Positions 1 to 9,655 are shown, counted from the stretch's first letter. The stretch is DNA of 64,000 bases from Caballeronia catudaia (GCF_001544755.2 NZ_FCOF02000011.1:1-64000); one strand, 5' to 3'. A program made the numbers and translations. The notes: generated from the letters alone by a model not told the origin.

Positions 1-201
1 GTGAACCGGAGCGCGACGTTCGTCTTCGTGATCGGCGAACGCTTCTTCGGCACGCTGACCGCCTACGTGCGCGAGCCTTATGCGGCGCGCTACGATTTCA
101 CGAGCGCACTCGCCGTGCAGATGCTGAAGTCGCTCGGGCCGGAGTTGCAGCCTCTTTTCGCTGACGGACAGCCGCTGGCAGCCGACAGCGGAAGCAGGTG
201 A
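1..201 (+). CDS. 3' end of an unrecognised protein (cut by window start)
   Basis: The reading frame is open from base 1 to a TGA at 199-201 and gives 66 residues. The GTG at base 1 is not necessarily the start; the gene probably continues upstream. The fragment has a hydrophobic stretch (FVFVIGERFF) and a mixed C-terminus, with no motif I can name. It converges with the HtrA-type gene, whose stop is 30 bp away. I cannot assign a function. Confidence 0.5.
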   Translation: MNRSATFVFVIGERFFGTLTAYVREPYAARYDFTSALAVQMLKSLGPELQPLFADGQPLAADSGSR

Positions 202-231
202 AATGGCTGTGGGAACCGAGCCTCGCGACGT

Positions 232-1722
232 TCACTTCAAATCGACGGACACGAAATTGCGTTTTTGATTGCGCTGGATCAGCAATGCAGCTTTCTTGCC
301 GCCTTTGGAAGTCAAGGCGGCTAGCGCTTCCTGCGATTCGACGAGTTCATCGTTCACGCCGAGGACGATGTCGCCGGGCCGGATGCCCGCCTTCGCCGCC
401 GCTCCGGTGGCCGCCTCGACCATCAGGCCTTGCGGCAAATCGCTTGCGCGGCGCTCGGCATCGGTCAGACGATGCAGGGAAAGACCCAGCCGGTCCACGG
501 CCTTTGCTTCGGTCTTCGGCGCTGGCTCGCTCTTCACCGGCTCACTCTTCGCCGACTCGCGCGGATTGATCGTCACCGTCACCGGCCTGGCGTTGCGCAC
601 GATCTGCAGCAGCACCGTTTCGCCGGGCGCGAGCGCCGCGTCCTGCTGCACGAAGTCGGCGGCATGATCGAGCGTCTTGTCGCCGATTTGCACGACGACG
701 TCGCCCGTCCTGACGCCCGCAGCGAGCGCCGGCGAACCGGGCGCGACCGAAATCACGAGCGCGCCCGCCGCACGCGGCAAGCCGAACGCGCCCGCCAGTC
801 CGCGATCCACGTCCTGCACCTCGATGCCGAGCCGGCCCTTCGATGCCTCGCGTGGCGCTTCGGGCTGCATGTGGACCTTGGCCGCGTTGATCGGGATGGC
901 GAAGGTCAGGCTCTGGAAACCGTCCGAGCCGGCATACACCTGTACGTCGATGCCGATCACTTCCCCGGCGCGATTGAAGAGTGGGCCGCCGGAATTGTCC
1001 GGATGGGTTGCGACATCGGTCTGGAAGAAGGCGAAGCGCTTGCCGTCCGGCCCGTCGCGCGACGTCGCGCTGACGAGGCCCGCCGTGACCGTTGTCTGAA
1101 AGCGCGCGGGCGAGCCGATCGTCAGCACCTGATCGCCGGGCCGCACTTTCGATGAGTCACCGAGCGTGACGGTGGGAAGCTTCGCCGCGTCGATGCGCAG
1201 CAGCGCGAGGTCGCTTTCCGCATCGATCGAAAGAACCTTCGCCTTGAACTCGCGCCGGTCGCTCAGGGTCACGCTGACTTCGTCGGCCTGGTTCACGATA
1301 TGCGCGGTGGTGAGAATCAGCCCGTCGGCGCTCACGATGAAACCCGAGCCCGTGGCGAAGATGACGCCCGGAGGATTGGCGTGTTCCTTGAACTGCGGCG
1401 CGACGCTCTTGAAGAAGGCGAGAAGCGGATCGTCGGCATCGAGGCTGTCGGGGGTCGCCGTGCGCGGCTGATCATCGGGCGCGGCGGCCCTGACGTTCAC
1501 GACGGCCGGACCGTAGCGTCCGACGATGGCGGGAAAATCGGGTGCTTCGGCGGCGCTCGCCGCAGGCGCCGGTTCCGCCTTCGCTGCCGATGCGCCTTGC
1601 TCTGAAGTCACTGGCGGCGTGACGGCTGGCGTGGCCGCAAACGTGAAGCACGCAACGTGCGCCAGCACCGCGATCACCACCGCGACGCGCAACAGGAGAC
1701 GGACGAGATACGGGCGCAACAC
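232..1722 (-). CDS. Periplasmic HtrA/Deg-type serine protease with two PDZ domains
   Basis: 496 aa. An N-terminal hydrophobic segment (about residues 5-29) is followed by an Ala/Pro-rich linker, a trypsin-like domain (about 62-285) and two PDZ domains (about 297-386 and 410-496). The catalytic triad is visible as His141 (TTAHIV), Asp171 (ESDLALL) and Ser244 (NSGGPL). The family degrades or chaperones misfolded envelope proteins. Oddity: the residue two before the catalytic Ser, normally the oxyanion-hole Gly of GNSGGPL, is Asp242 (HPDNSGGPL). The protein may therefore have reduced proteolysis or act mainly as a chaperone. Length and domain order fit DegP/DegQ-like proteins. The start Met sits directly before the signal-like segment. 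Confidence 0.9.
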   Translation of the reverse strand: MLRPYLVRLLLRVAVVIAVLAHVACFTFAATPAVTPPVTSEQGASAAKAEPAPAASAAEAPDFPAIVGRYGPAVVNVRAAAPDDQPRTATPDSLDADDPLLAFFKSVAPQFKEHANPPGVIFATGSGFIVSADGLILTTAHIVNQADEVSVTLSDRREFKAKVLSIDAESDLALLRIDAAKLPTVTLGDSSKVRPGDQVLTIGSPARFQTTVTAGLVSATSRDGPDGKRFAFFQTDVATHPDNSGGPLFNRAGEVIGIDVQVYAGSDGFQSLTFAIPINAAKVHMQPEAPREASKGRLGIEVQDVDRGLAGAFGLPRAAGALVISVAPGSPALAAGVRTGDVVVQIGDKTLDHAADFVQQDAALAPGETVLLQIVRNARPVTVTINPRESAKSEPVKSEPAPKTEAKAVDRLGLSLHRLTDAERRASDLPQGLMVEAATGAAAKAGIRPGDIVLGVNDELVESQEALAALTSKGGKKAALLIQRNQKRNFVSVDLK

Positions 1723-1853
1723 GACACACCTCCCGGAGCCGCCGTTGCGTACGGCGGGGATCGGCGAACACGCGAACAGCGACCGGTTGATGTTTACTTT
1801 AGGTGAATTGTTTCGTGGACGCCAAGTGCCGCCGAACGAAGTTCGTCAGCCGC

Positions 1854-2441
1854 TCAGGCGTCTTCCAGACTCTCGCCGCGTTCGGCGATCAGCTTGCCGA
1901 GTTCGCGAGTCGACAAGACGCGTCGCATGGGATTCGTCGACCCGGATTCGTCGTCCGCCAGATTTTCGATGATCGTCAGGAGAACTTTGCGCGCGACTTT
2001 TATATCGCGCTCGCTCAGGCCCGTCACGCTGATCTCGTTGACTTCCTCCGCCAGCGGCACGAGCTTGTCTTTCAGCGCGCGGCCCTCGGCGGTCAGAAAC
2101 ACGTGCGTGTTCTTTTTGTTCTCGGGGCGCTGCTGACGCTCGACCAGCCCGAGCTTTTCCATCGCGGTCACGGCGGCGAAGGTCGTAGGCGCCATTACGC
2201 CCGCCTGCTCGCTGAGCTCGCGCTGCGTAAGGCCGTCGTTTTCCCACAGGATGCGCAGGAACGTCCAGTGCCCGAACGATACCGAGTGCTCCGCCAGCCG
2301 CATCTGCAATGCGCGCACCATCGAGCGGGTGGCGTCCTTGACGAGGTGCGCGAGACGGTCGTTCGGCACGGATTCGTGCCAGTGGCGCAGCATCTCCGCG
2401 GTTTCCGGCGGCGCGCCTTCCACAGTCTTCTTTCGTGTCAT
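1854..2441 (-). CDS. MarR-family transcriptional regulator
   Basis: 195 aa from the ATG at 2441 (MTRKKTVEG); the frame stays open upstream, but this start places the protein at normal MarR length. The winged helix lies around residues 60-130: FLRILWENDGLTQRELSEQ, then APTTFAAVTAMEKLGLVER as recognition helix, then the wing RPENKKNTHVFLT. MarR proteins bind palindromes and are released by aromatic ligands. The gene is divergent from an MFS carrier and lies next to a ring-hydroxylating dioxygenase operon. Matching palindromes at 2579-2592 and 4132-4145 are its likely operators (inference). Confidence 0.9.
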   Translation of the reverse strand: MTRKKTVEGAPPETAEMLRHWHESVPNDRLAHLVKDATRSMVRALQMRLAEHSVSFGHWTFLRILWENDGLTQRELSEQAGVMAPTTFAAVTAMEKLGLVERQQRPENKKNTHVFLTAEGRALKDKLVPLAEEVNEISVTGLSERDIKVARKVLLTIIENLADDESGSTNPMRRVLSTRELGKLIAERGESLEDA

Positions 2442-2578
2442 GACAGTATCTTTTCGTAGAGCGGCTCTTTCCCCGACATGATAGCCGGTGGGTCGATCGT
2501 CCTGCTGCCCGGAGATCGGACAGGTCTCTCCGTGCAAACCCGAACTTGTTCGCGCCCGGCCGTCTCCTTACCATTATG

Positions 2579-2592
2579 ATTAGATATCGAAT
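2579..2592. promoter_or_regulatory. Candidate MarR operator before the MFS carrier gene
   Basis: ATTAGATATCGAAT is a near-perfect 14-bp palindrome between the divergent MarR and MFS genes, 86 bp before the chosen MFS start. It differs by one base from the perfect palindrome at 4132-4145, and the match extends into the flanks (ATG before, AAT then A-rich sequence after). A single regulator acting at both sites is the simplest reading. Confidence 0.6.
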
Positions 2593-2677
2593 AAAAAACG
2601 CAGATGCCCGGACGAAGCGGTCAAGCCCGCACGCGCCGGCGCATCGTCCTCATGAGCACGGGAATCGGAGACGTTTG

Positions 2678-4030
2678 GTGGCCAAATCCACAGTCACGCA
2701 ATTCATGTCGGAATCGGAAGCGGCGGACGCGCGCATCGAGGCCACGTATCACAAGGTCACCTGGCGATTGATGTCGTTCATCTTCGTCTGCTGGGTGCTG
2801 AACTATCTGGACCGCGTGAACGTCAGCTTCGCGCAGTTGCATCTGAAGCAGGATCTCGGCCTGTCCGATGCCGCATACGGTCTCGGCGTGAGCCTGTTTT
2901 TCATCGGCTATATCTTGCTGGAAGTGCCGAGCACGCTGTGGCTCAAGAAGATCGGCGCGCGCCTGACGGTCTCGCGCATCATGGTCCTGTGGGGCGGCAT
3001 TTCCACCGCGATGGCGTTCATGACCACGCCGATGCAGTTCTACATCGCGCGGATTCTGCTCGGCGCGGCCGAGGCGGGCTTCTGGCCCGGCATCATCCTG
3101 TATCTGACGTACTGGTACCCCGGCGCGCGGCGCGCGCGCATCACGTCGCGCTTTTTGCTGGCGATTGCCGCGGCGGGGATCATCGGCGGGCCGTTGTCGG
3201 GCTGGATCCTGCATAACTTCGTCGATGTGCTCGGCTACAAGAACTGGCAATGGCTGTTCTTCCTCGAAGGCCTGCCCGCGCTGCTGATGGGGATCGTCGC
3301 GTTCTTCTATCTCGTCGATCGCCCGCAGGATGCGCGCTGGCTCGACGACGAGCAGAAGAAAATCATTCTCGATGCGCTCGCCGCCGACCGCGCCGAAAAG
3401 AAGCCCGCGAAGCACACGCGTCACCAACTGCTGGTCGCGCTGAAAGATCCCCGCGTGTATATCCTCGCGGCGGGCTGGGGCACGGTGCCCCTGTGCGGCA
3501 CGATCCTCAACTACTGGACGCCGACCATCATCCGCCAGGCGGGCGTGTCGGACGTGCTCAACGTCGGCCTGCTGTCCGCGCTGCCGTACATCATCGGCGC
3601 GCTCGGCATGTTCGCGGTGGCGCGCAGTTCCGACGTGACGCTCGAGCGCCGCTGGCACTTCTTCCTGTGCACGGCGGTCGGCGCGCTGGGCGGCTTTCTG
3701 CTGCCCGTGCTGTCGGGCAACACGGCGGCGGCCATCATCTGCCTGGGCATGATCTCCATCTCGTACTTCGGGGCGGCCGCGATCATCTGGTCGATTCCTC
3801 CCGCATATCTCTCCGACGACGCCGCTGCCGCGGGCATCGGCGCGATCAGCAGTCTCGGACAGGTGGGCGCGTTCTGCGGGCCGATTGCGCTCGGCTGGAT
3901 CAAGACGATGACCGGCAGTCTCGCGATCGGTCTGTCCGCGATCGCCGCGATCGTACTGCTCGGCGGCCTCGCCGTGCTGATCGGCGTGCCGGCCAATACG
4001 CTGCGCGAGCACGCGGAAAAGCATTCTTAA
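2678..4030 (+). CDS. MFS carrier, anion:cation symporter (phthalate/tartrate permease-like)
   Basis: 450 aa from GTG 2678, chosen because GGAG at 2667-2670 sits 7 bp upstream and because this start leaves the operator at 2579 untranslated. The ATG at 2705 is an alternative; an upstream ATG at 2546 would put the operator inside the coding sequence and is unlikely. About 12 membrane segments are visible. The motif [15 protein letters not shown] in helix 1 is typical of the ACS family, which imports organic anions such as phthalate, tartrate and hexuronates. Its position beside the MarR gene and the dioxygenase operon suggests uptake of the pathway substrate. Substrate is inferred from context only. 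Confidence 0.88.
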   Translation: MAKSTVTQFMSESEAADARIEATYHKVTWRLMSFIFVCWVLNYLDRVNVSFAQLHLKQDLGLSDAAYGLGVSLFFIGYILLEVPSTLWLKKIGARLTVSRIMVLWGGISTAMAFMTTPMQFYIARILLGAAEAGFWPGIILYLTYWYPGARRARITSRFLLAIAAAGIIGGPLSGWILHNFVDVLGYKNWQWLFFLEGLPALLMGIVAFFYLVDRPQDARWLDDEQKKIILDALAADRAEKKPAKHTRHQLLVALKDPRVYILAAGWGTVPLCGTILNYWTPTIIRQAGVSDVLNVGLLSALPYIIGALGMFAVARSSDVTLERRWHFFLCTAVGALGGFLLPVLSGNTAAAIICLGMISISYFGAAAIIWSIPPAYLSDDAAAAGIGAISSLGQVGAFCGPIALGWIKTMTGSLAIGLSAIAAIVLLGGLAVLIGVPANTLREHAEKHS

Positions 4031-4052
4031 GCTTCGAATCTCGCAGCAGGGG

Positions 4053-4087
4053 CGGCGCCTTTGTCATGAAGGCGCCGTTTTCTTTTG
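4053..4087 (+). terminator. Rho-independent terminator after the MFS gene
   Basis: CGGCGCCTT (4053-4061) pairs with AAGGCGCCG (4069-4077) over a 7-nt loop and is followed by TTTTCTTTT. It separates the carrier transcript from the reductase/oxygenase operon, which therefore needs its own promoter near 4132-4216. Confidence 0.8.
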
Positions 4088-4131
4088 CGGCATCCGAAGC
4101 ACTTCAGGGAAAACCCGCTTGCTTCAAAATG

Positions 4132-4145
4132 ATTAGATATCTAAT
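4132..4145. promoter_or_regulatory. Perfect 14-bp palindrome, candidate MarR operator of the dioxygenase operon
   Basis: ATTAGATATCTAAT is its own reverse complement. It lies 71 bp before the reductase start and downstream of the MFS terminator, where a promoter for the operon is expected. The near-identical site at 2579-2592 links it to the MarR gene. Confidence 0.65.
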
Positions 4146-4216
4146 ATAAACGACATGGTGATCGACGCCGGAACGTGGCGTCATCGAATGGGGCGATGAG
4201 CGGGAGAGCAGAGGCG

Positions 4217-5179
4217 ATGAACGACGAACTGTCATTCAGGACACTCGTGGTGACGAAGAAGGACGCGGTGGCGGAAGGCATCTTCCGTTTCGAATTGCGC
4301 GATGAAGCGGGGCGCGAGCTGCCGCCGTTCACGGCCGGCGCGCATCTGACGGTGCGCGTGCCGAGCGGGGCGAGCCGCAACTATTCGCTGTGCAACGATC
4401 CGGACGAAACCGACCGTTACGTGATCGCCGTCAAGCGCGACGCGGCGGGCCGCGGCGGGTCGATGAGCATGACGGACGACGTCGCACAGGGCGACCGTAT
4501 AGATGTCTCCGAGCCGCGCAACGAGTTCGAGTTGAGCGAACGCGCGCGCAGCTTCGTGTTCGTCGCGGGCGGCATTGGCATCACGCCGGTTCTGTCGATG
4601 ATGCGTCACCTCAAGACCACCGCCGGCCCGCGTTTCAAGCTGTATTACGTCTCGCGCAGCCCGGAGACGACGGCTTTCCTCGATGAACTGTCGAGCGCGG
4701 AATGGAAGCCGCATGTGGTGATTCATCACGATCACGGCGACCTCGCCAACGCGTTCGATTTCTGGCCGGTCTTCGAAAAGCCCGGCAGCGGCGCGCATGT
4801 CTACTGCTGCGGTCCGCGCGCGCTGATGGACGGCGTGCGCGACATGACCGGCCATTGGCCGGCAGGCAGCGTGCATTTCGAAAGCTTCGGCGTGGACCAG
4901 TCGCGCGCGGCCGACAACACGCCGTTCAGCGTGAAGCTCGAACGCTCGGGCCGCTCCTTCGAGATTCCGAAGGACCGCTCGATTCTCGAAATCCTGCGCG
5001 ACAACGGCATTCGCGCGCCGAGTTCATGCGAAAGCGGCACGTGCGGATCGTGCCGCACGACGCTATGCGCGGGCGAGGCCGACCATCGCGACATGGTGCT
5101 CGGCGACGACGAGAAGCGCGATCAGATCATGATCTGCGTGTCGCGTGCGAAGAGCGAAGAACTTGTACTCGATCTTTGA
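4217..5179 (+). CDS. Phthalate dioxygenase reductase-like FMN/2Fe-2S oxidoreductase
   Basis: 320 aa from ATG 4217 (MNDELSFRT), with GGGAG at 4202-4206 as RBS; an in-frame ATG at 4196 is the alternative. Domain order is FMN-binding barrel (RNYSLCN flavin motif), NADH-binding domain (GGIGITPVLSM, then CCGPRALMD) and a C-terminal plant-type ferredoxin with CESGTCGSC plus a fourth Cys about 30 residues on (MICVSR). The class IA reductases (phthalate dioxygenase reductase, VanB) pass electrons from NADH to a Rieske oxygenase, here the next gene 19 bp downstream. It acts in the cytoplasm. Exact substrate of the system is inferred from the two later genes. Confidence 0.92.
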   Translation: MNDELSFRTLVVTKKDAVAEGIFRFELRDEAGRELPPFTAGAHLTVRVPSGASRNYSLCNDPDETDRYVIAVKRDAAGRGGSMSMTDDVAQGDRIDVSEPRNEFELSERARSFVFVAGGIGITPVLSMMRHLKTTAGPRFKLYYVSRSPETTAFLDELSSAEWKPHVVIHHDHGDLANAFDFWPVFEKPGSGAHVYCCGPRALMDGVRDMTGHWPAGSVHFESFGVDQSRAADNTPFSVKLERSGRSFEIPKDRSILEILRDNGIRAPSSCESGTCGSCRTTLCAGEADHRDMVLGDDEKRDQIMICVSRAKSEELVLDL

Positions 5180-5198
5180 CATATCTGGAGAAGCGTAA

Positions 5199-6524
5199 AT
5201 GCTCACGCATGAAGAAAATGAATTGCTGTGCCGTGTCGAAGGCGATGCACCGATGGGTCAACTGATGCGCCGTCACTGGACGCCCGTGTGCCTCATCGAG
5301 GAAGTCAGCGAGCCGGACGGCGCGCCCGTCAAGGCGCGCGTGTTCGGGGAAGATCTCGTCGTATTCCGCGACACCGATGGCAATGTCGGCGTGATGGACG
5401 AATACTGCCCGCATCGGCGCGTGTCGCTCGTGTATGGGCGCAACGAGGATTGCGGCCTGCGCTGCCTTTATCACGGCTGGAAGATGGATGTGAAGGGCAA
5501 CGTCATCGAAATGGTCTCCGAGCCTTCGTGCAGCGACATGACGAAGAAGACGAAGCACAAGGCGTATGAAACGAAGGAGTGGGGCGGCTTCATCTGGGCG
5601 TACATGGGTCCGCAGGACGCGATTCCCGAGTTCGTCCCGCCTGCGTGGGCGCCGACCGAAGATACGCGTGTGAGCATCGCGAAAGCGATTCTGCCGTGCA
5701 ACTGGGCGCAGATTCTCGAAGGCGCGATCGATTCCGCGCACAGTTCGAGCCTGCATTCGTCGGACTTCGTGCCGGCGCGCGTCGGCGGCGCGGAAGCGAC
5801 CTCGAAGAACTGGCTGCGTCCGTCGACGGACAAGGCGCCGCGTATGCAGGTGCATCGCACGAGCTACGGCTTCCGCTATGCCGCGCTGCGCCGCCCGATT
5901 CAGAACGCCGCCACGCACGATTATGTGCGCTCGACGGTGTTCGTCGCGCCGGCCACCGCGCTGATTCCGCCGAACAACCTGTATAACGTCGCCAACATCA
6001 ACGTGCCGTGCGACGACACCAGCACCGCGTTCTATTTCATGGCGTGGGGACATGCCGACAAGACGCCGGAAACCGAAACCTGGCGCAAGTTTCTGGGGCA
6101 GCAGGTCGGCATCGATCTCGACGCGTTCTACCGGCCGCTGCGCAATCACGACAACCGCTTCTGGCAGGATCGGGAGGCCATGAAGGCGGGCAACTTCACC
6201 GGCATCAAGGGCTTTCCGAATCAGGACATCGCAATGTGGGTGACGATGGGCCCGATCGCGGATCGCACCGAAGAGCGGCTCGGCGCGAGCGATGTCGCGG
6301 TTGTGGAATTCCGCCGCCGCATGCTCGATGCGCTGAAGGAGTTCCAGTCGGGCGATGGGGCCATCGGCACCGGCGAGAAGGCGATTCCGCGCAGCGTGTG
6401 CTCGTTCCAGGCGATGGTGCCCAAGGACACCGACTGGAAGCAGTACGCCGCGCATCCGGTGTGGATCGCGCCTGCCGAAGAGGCTTCGCCGGAACTGGAG
6501 TCGAACTATCAGGTTCAGGTCTGA
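5199..6524 (+). CDS. Rieske ring-hydroxylating oxygenase, phthalate 4,5-dioxygenase-like
   Basis: 441 aa. The N-terminal Rieske domain carries C70-x-H72 and C89-x2-H92 ([14 protein letters not shown]). The catalytic domain carries the mononuclear-iron ligands Asp178, His181 and His186 ([13 protein letters not shown]). The protein is at the usual length for phthalate/vanillate-type oxygenases, which insert oxygen into aromatic carboxylates with electrons from the reductase encoded just upstream. The ATG follows the reductase stop by 19 bp with GGAG (5185-5188) as RBS, and the stop overlaps the next start (TGATG). The downstream dehydrogenase and decarboxylase match the phthalate 4,5-route, so phthalate or a substituted phthalate is the likely substrate; isophthalate-like acids remain possible. 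Confidence 0.9.
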   Translation: MLTHEENELLCRVEGDAPMGQLMRRHWTPVCLIEEVSEPDGAPVKARVFGEDLVVFRDTDGNVGVMDEYCPHRRVSLVYGRNEDCGLRCLYHGWKMDVKGNVIEMVSEPSCSDMTKKTKHKAYETKEWGGFIWAYMGPQDAIPEFVPPAWAPTEDTRVSIAKAILPCNWAQILEGAIDSAHSSSLHSSDFVPARVGGAEATSKNWLRPSTDKAPRMQVHRTSYGFRYAALRRPIQNAATHDYVRSTVFVAPATALIPPNNLYNVANINVPCDDTSTAFYFMAWGHADKTPETETWRKFLGQQVGIDLDAFYRPLRNHDNRFWQDREAMKAGNFTGIKGFPNQDIAMWVTMGPIADRTEERLGASDVAVVEFRRRMLDALKEFQSGDGAIGTGEKAIPRSVCSFQAMVPKDTDWKQYAAHPVWIAPAEEASPELESNYQVQV

Positions 6525-7717
6525 TGGAGACGATCCGACTCGGCATCGCGGGACTGGGCCGCGCCTTCTCGCTGATGCTGCCGACGTTTCTCGCCGACGC
6601 GCGCGTGCAGCTCGTCGCGGCCTGCGATCCGCGCGAGACGGCGCGCGCGCAATTCGAAGCCGACTTCGACGCGCCTGCTTTCAAAGACATCGAAGCCCTC
6701 GCGCGCAGGCCGGACATCGATGCGATATACATCGCGAGCCCGCACCAGTTTCATGCGGCGCATGCGCGAATCGCGGCATCGCATGGCAGGCATGTGCTCG
6801 TCGAAAAGCCGATGGCGCTGTCGCTCGATGAATGCGACGACATGATCGACGCATGCCGTGAAGCGAAGGTGCATCTGATCGTCGGCCATTGCCACAGCTT
6901 CGATACGCCGTATCTGCGTACGCGCGAGCTGATCGCATCGGGTGCGTTCGGCGACGTGAAGATGATCCACGCGCTCAACTACACCGACTATCTCTACAGG
7001 CCGCGCCGGCCCGAGGAACTAAGGACCGAAGAGGGCGGCGGCGCGGTGTTCAGTCAGGCGGCGCATCAGGTGGATATCGTGCGGATGCTCGCGGGAAGCC
7101 GCGCGACGCGCATTCGCGCCGCGGTCGGCAACTGGGACGCGGCGCGTCGTACGGAAGGCGCGTACACGGCCACGCTGTGGTTCGAGAACGGCGCGTTCGC
7201 GACGCTTTCGTACAACGGCTATGCGCATTTCGATTCCGACGAGTGGACCGGCTGGATCGGTGAAATGGGACAGACGCGCAGCGCCGACGAGTACGGCGTC
7301 GCCCGTCGAAAGCTGTCTCAGGTTGCATCCGGAGAGGAAGAGGCACGGCTCAAGGCCGCGGGCACTTATGGCGGCAACGCTTACACGCCTGCATCGAAAG
7401 CACCCGATGCGCGAAGGCACCAGCACTTCGGGCCGCTGATCGTGTCATGCGAGCGTGGCGACTTGCGGCCGATGCCCGACGGCATCGTCGTGTATGGAGA
7501 CGAACGGCGCGAACGGATCTCGCTCGAAGCGCCCGCGGTGCCGCGCGCTGAAGTCATCGACGAACTCATCGCCGCCGTGCACGGCGACACCGCTCCGCTG
7601 CACGACGGCATATGGGCGCGCGGCACGCTGGAAATCTGCCTTGCAATGCTGCGTTCGAGCGCGGAGCAGCGCGATGTGCTCATCGGCGGCGAAACCACGA
7701 ATACCAAGGAATATTGA
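6524..7717 (+). CDS. Gfo/Idh/MocA oxidoreductase, phthalate cis-dihydrodiol dehydrogenase-like
   Basis: 397 aa. The start codon overlaps the oxygenase stop by one base, implying translational coupling. The N-terminal Rossmann fold shows [13 protein letters not shown], followed by the family signature [13 protein letters not shown] with the catalytic-region Lys of EKP. The C-terminal domain contains the His-bearing stretch [16 protein letters not shown]. The phthalate 4,5-dihydrodiol dehydrogenases (Pht4/OphB) belong to this family and rearomatise the dihydrodiol to 4,5-dihydroxyphthalate with NAD(P)+. The assignment rests on family plus operon position between oxygenase and decarboxylase. Confidence 0.88.
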   Translation: METIRLGIAGLGRAFSLMLPTFLADARVQLVAACDPRETARAQFEADFDAPAFKDIEALARRPDIDAIYIASPHQFHAAHARIAASHGRHVLVEKPMALSLDECDDMIDACREAKVHLIVGHCHSFDTPYLRTRELIASGAFGDVKMIHALNYTDYLYRPRRPEELRTEEGGGAVFSQAAHQVDIVRMLAGSRATRIRAAVGNWDAARRTEGAYTATLWFENGAFATLSYNGYAHFDSDEWTGWIGEMGQTRSADEYGVARRKLSQVASGEEEARLKAAGTYGGNAYTPASKAPDARRHQHFGPLIVSCERGDLRPMPDGIVVYGDERRERISLEAPAVPRAEVIDELIAAVHGDTAPLHDGIWARGTLEICLAMLRSSAEQRDVLIGGETTNTKEY

Positions 7718-7719
7718 AC

Positions 7720-8712
7720 ATGGGCAAACTCAATCTGTCGGTCGCGGTGGGCAACTACGATCGCATGCGGCCGCTGGTCGACGGCGAAGTGCAGATCGAT
7801 GGCGTCGATCCGACCTTCATGCTGCAAGACCCGGAAGAGATCTTCTTTCGCGCGTTTCGTCACGCGGATTACGACATCTGCGAACTCTCGCTGTCGAGCT
7901 ATAGCGTGAAGACGGCGGCGGGCACGAGCCCGTATATCGGCGTGCCGATTTTTCCGTCGCGCGCGTTTCGCCATACGTCGATCTACGTGCGTAGCGATCG
8001 CGGCATCGAGTCGCCCGCCGATCTGAAGGGCAAGCGTATCGGCGTGCCGGAGTACCAGTTGACGGCCAACGTGTGGGCGCGTCTGTTCCTGGAGGAAGAC
8101 CACGGCGTGAAGGCATCGGATGTGACGTGGATTCGCGGCGGCTACGAAGAAACCGGTCGTCTGGAGAAGATCAGTCTCAAGCTGCCCGACGACGTTCGGC
8201 TAGAGAACGCACCCGAAAACCAGACCATCTCCGGCATGCTCGCGTCCGGGGAAATCGATGCGCTCATCGGTCCGCGCGCGCCATCGTGCTTCACGAACGG
8301 TCATCCGAACGTGAAGTATCTCTACGACGATCCGCAGAAGGCCGCTGCCGACTGGTACACACGCACGAAGCTGTTCCCGATCATGCATCTGCTGGGCGTA
8401 CGGCGCACGCTGGCGGAACAGCATCCGTGGCTGCCGGGCGCGGTGGCGAAGGCCTTCGAGAAGAGCAAGGCGGTCGCGCTCGCGAAACTGAGCGACACGT
8501 CCGCGACCAAAGTGACGCTGCCTTTCATCGAAGAGCAGTTGCGCAACGCGCGGCGTCTCATGGGGCATGATTTCTGGTCGTACGGTTTCGAGCCGAACCG
8601 GCATGTGCTGTCGCGCTTCCTGAAGCGGCATCACGAGGAAGGTTTGTCCAGCCGGCTGTTGCAGCCGGAGGAACTGTTTCATCCCGCCACGCTGGAGAGT
8701 TTCAAGATCTGA
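7720..8712 (+). CDS. 4,5-dihydroxyphthalate decarboxylase-like protein (periplasmic-binding fold, cytoplasmic)
   Basis: 330 aa from ATG 7720, two bases after the dehydrogenase stop, with AAGGA upstream (7706-7710). It has the type-2 periplasmic-binding-protein fold pattern (RPLVDGEVQIDGVDP, then IYVRSDRGIESPADLKGKRI) but no signal peptide, as in the Pht5/OphC decarboxylases. That enzyme turns 4,5-dihydroxyphthalate into protocatechuate. It is the last gene of the operon and is followed by a hairpin. No protocatechuate ring-cleavage genes are in the window, so the pathway must finish elsewhere. It could also be a binding-protein relative acting on another dihydroxy-aromatic acid. Confidence 0.87.
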   Translation: MGKLNLSVAVGNYDRMRPLVDGEVQIDGVDPTFMLQDPEEIFFRAFRHADYDICELSLSSYSVKTAAGTSPYIGVPIFPSRAFRHTSIYVRSDRGIESPADLKGKRIGVPEYQLTANVWARLFLEEDHGVKASDVTWIRGGYEETGRLEKISLKLPDDVRLENAPENQTISGMLASGEIDALIGPRAPSCFTNGHPNVKYLYDDPQKAAADWYTRTKLFPIMHLLGVRRTLAEQHPWLPGAVAKAFEKSKAVALAKLSDTSATKVTLPFIEEQLRNARRLMGHDFWSYGFEPNRHVLSRFLKRHHEEGLSSRLLQPEELFHPATLESFKI

Positions 8713-8719
8713 CCGCTTC

Positions 8720-8743
8720 ATGGAGCCGCTTGTGCGGCTCCAT
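8720..8743. terminator. Hairpin between convergent decarboxylase and phasin genes
   Basis: ATGGAGCCGC (8720-8729) and GCGGCTCCAT (8734-8743) form a perfect 10-bp stem with a 4-nt loop in the 45-bp gap between two convergent stops. No long T run follows on either strand, so it may end both transcripts weakly or protect their 3' ends. Confidence 0.55.
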
Positions 8744-8757
8744 GCGTCATCGCAGGA

Positions 8758-9282
8758 TCAGAGCGATCGCTTGGCCGAAGCACGTGAGGTCTTGGCGATT
8801 TCGCCGCTTGCATCCAGTACGGCGCTGCTCGTTTCGCGTGCAGCGTCATTCGCCGAATCGGCCAGATTCGTGACGAGGGCGTTCGACGATTGCGCGGCGG
8901 TCTGCACGTCATCGACGGCGGCCTTCGACATGTCATTGAACTTGATGCCGTTGCGTTCGTACTGATTGCGCGCTTCGCCGATCATGTCGTCTTGCGTGTT
9001 CTTCACGATCGACAGGACATGCTGGCCATAGGAAGCCGCCTTTTGCGGAAACTGCGCGAGCATGACCGACTGCCAGCCGAGCACGTCGCCTGCACCGGCT
9101 TCATCTCCCGCGCTCAGAAGGGCGTTGCTTTCCTCGACCACCTTGCGAACCGTTTGTACATTCAGATCGGCGAGCGCCTGCAGACCGCTCGCGAATTGCC
9201 CGGTCATGTTCAAGAACGCCTGCAAATTGGCGCGCGCGAGCGACGGGATCTGGTAAGCGAAATAGCCGGGATAGTGGAACAT
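8758..9282 (-). CDS. Phasin-family protein (PHA granule associated)
   Basis: 174 aa from ATG 9282, chosen because AAGGAG lies 7 bp upstream. The N-terminus MFHYPGYFAYQIPSLARANL and the long Ala/Gln-rich amphipathic helices are typical of Burkholderia-type phasins. These coat polyhydroxyalkanoate granules in the cytoplasm. There is no signal peptide. The gene stands alone, convergent with the phthalate-type operon, so nothing in its context links it to a PHA synthase. Confidence 0.85.
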   Translation of the reverse strand: MFHYPGYFAYQIPSLARANLQAFLNMTGQFASGLQALADLNVQTVRKVVEESNALLSAGDEAGAGDVLGWQSVMLAQFPQKAASYGQHVLSIVKNTQDDMIGEARNQYERNGIKFNDMSKAAVDDVQTAAQSSNALVTNLADSANDAARETSSAVLDASGEIAKTSRASAKRSL

Positions 9283-9655
9283 TGACCGCTCCTTTTGAAA
9301 GTCGAGTTGAAATCGGTAAGAGAGAAAATGCGGCATGCGGGCGAAACCGGGCGCGCGCTTTTCACAAGCGCTGCGTGAACATTCTCCGGGTCTGCCTGAT
9401 TAAGTCACCGCGATATGACAGCCGCGTGCATGCGCGATAAAAATCTCGGCGATACGCGCTGACGGCCGGACCGTGCCGTATTCACGTTTGAGACGAAGGG
9501 AACATCCGGTGGTTCCTATCCCGCGCGAGAAAATTTTAAGCACGCTCGGCCGGTGCAGCGACCGCGCGGGCACGTCGCTTGCCCTTCGCTTTTTGGCTTC
9601 GCGCTCGTGCCCCGACATGGAAGCAACGGGGCCCGCAATCCAAAGGTGAAGTGCT
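9283..9655. other. Intergenic stretch, no gene seen
   Basis: 373 bp between the divergent phasin and flavin-reductase genes. It must hold both promoters. I see no coding frame with a credible start, no RNA gene and no clear repeat or palindrome. Confidence 0.5.
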
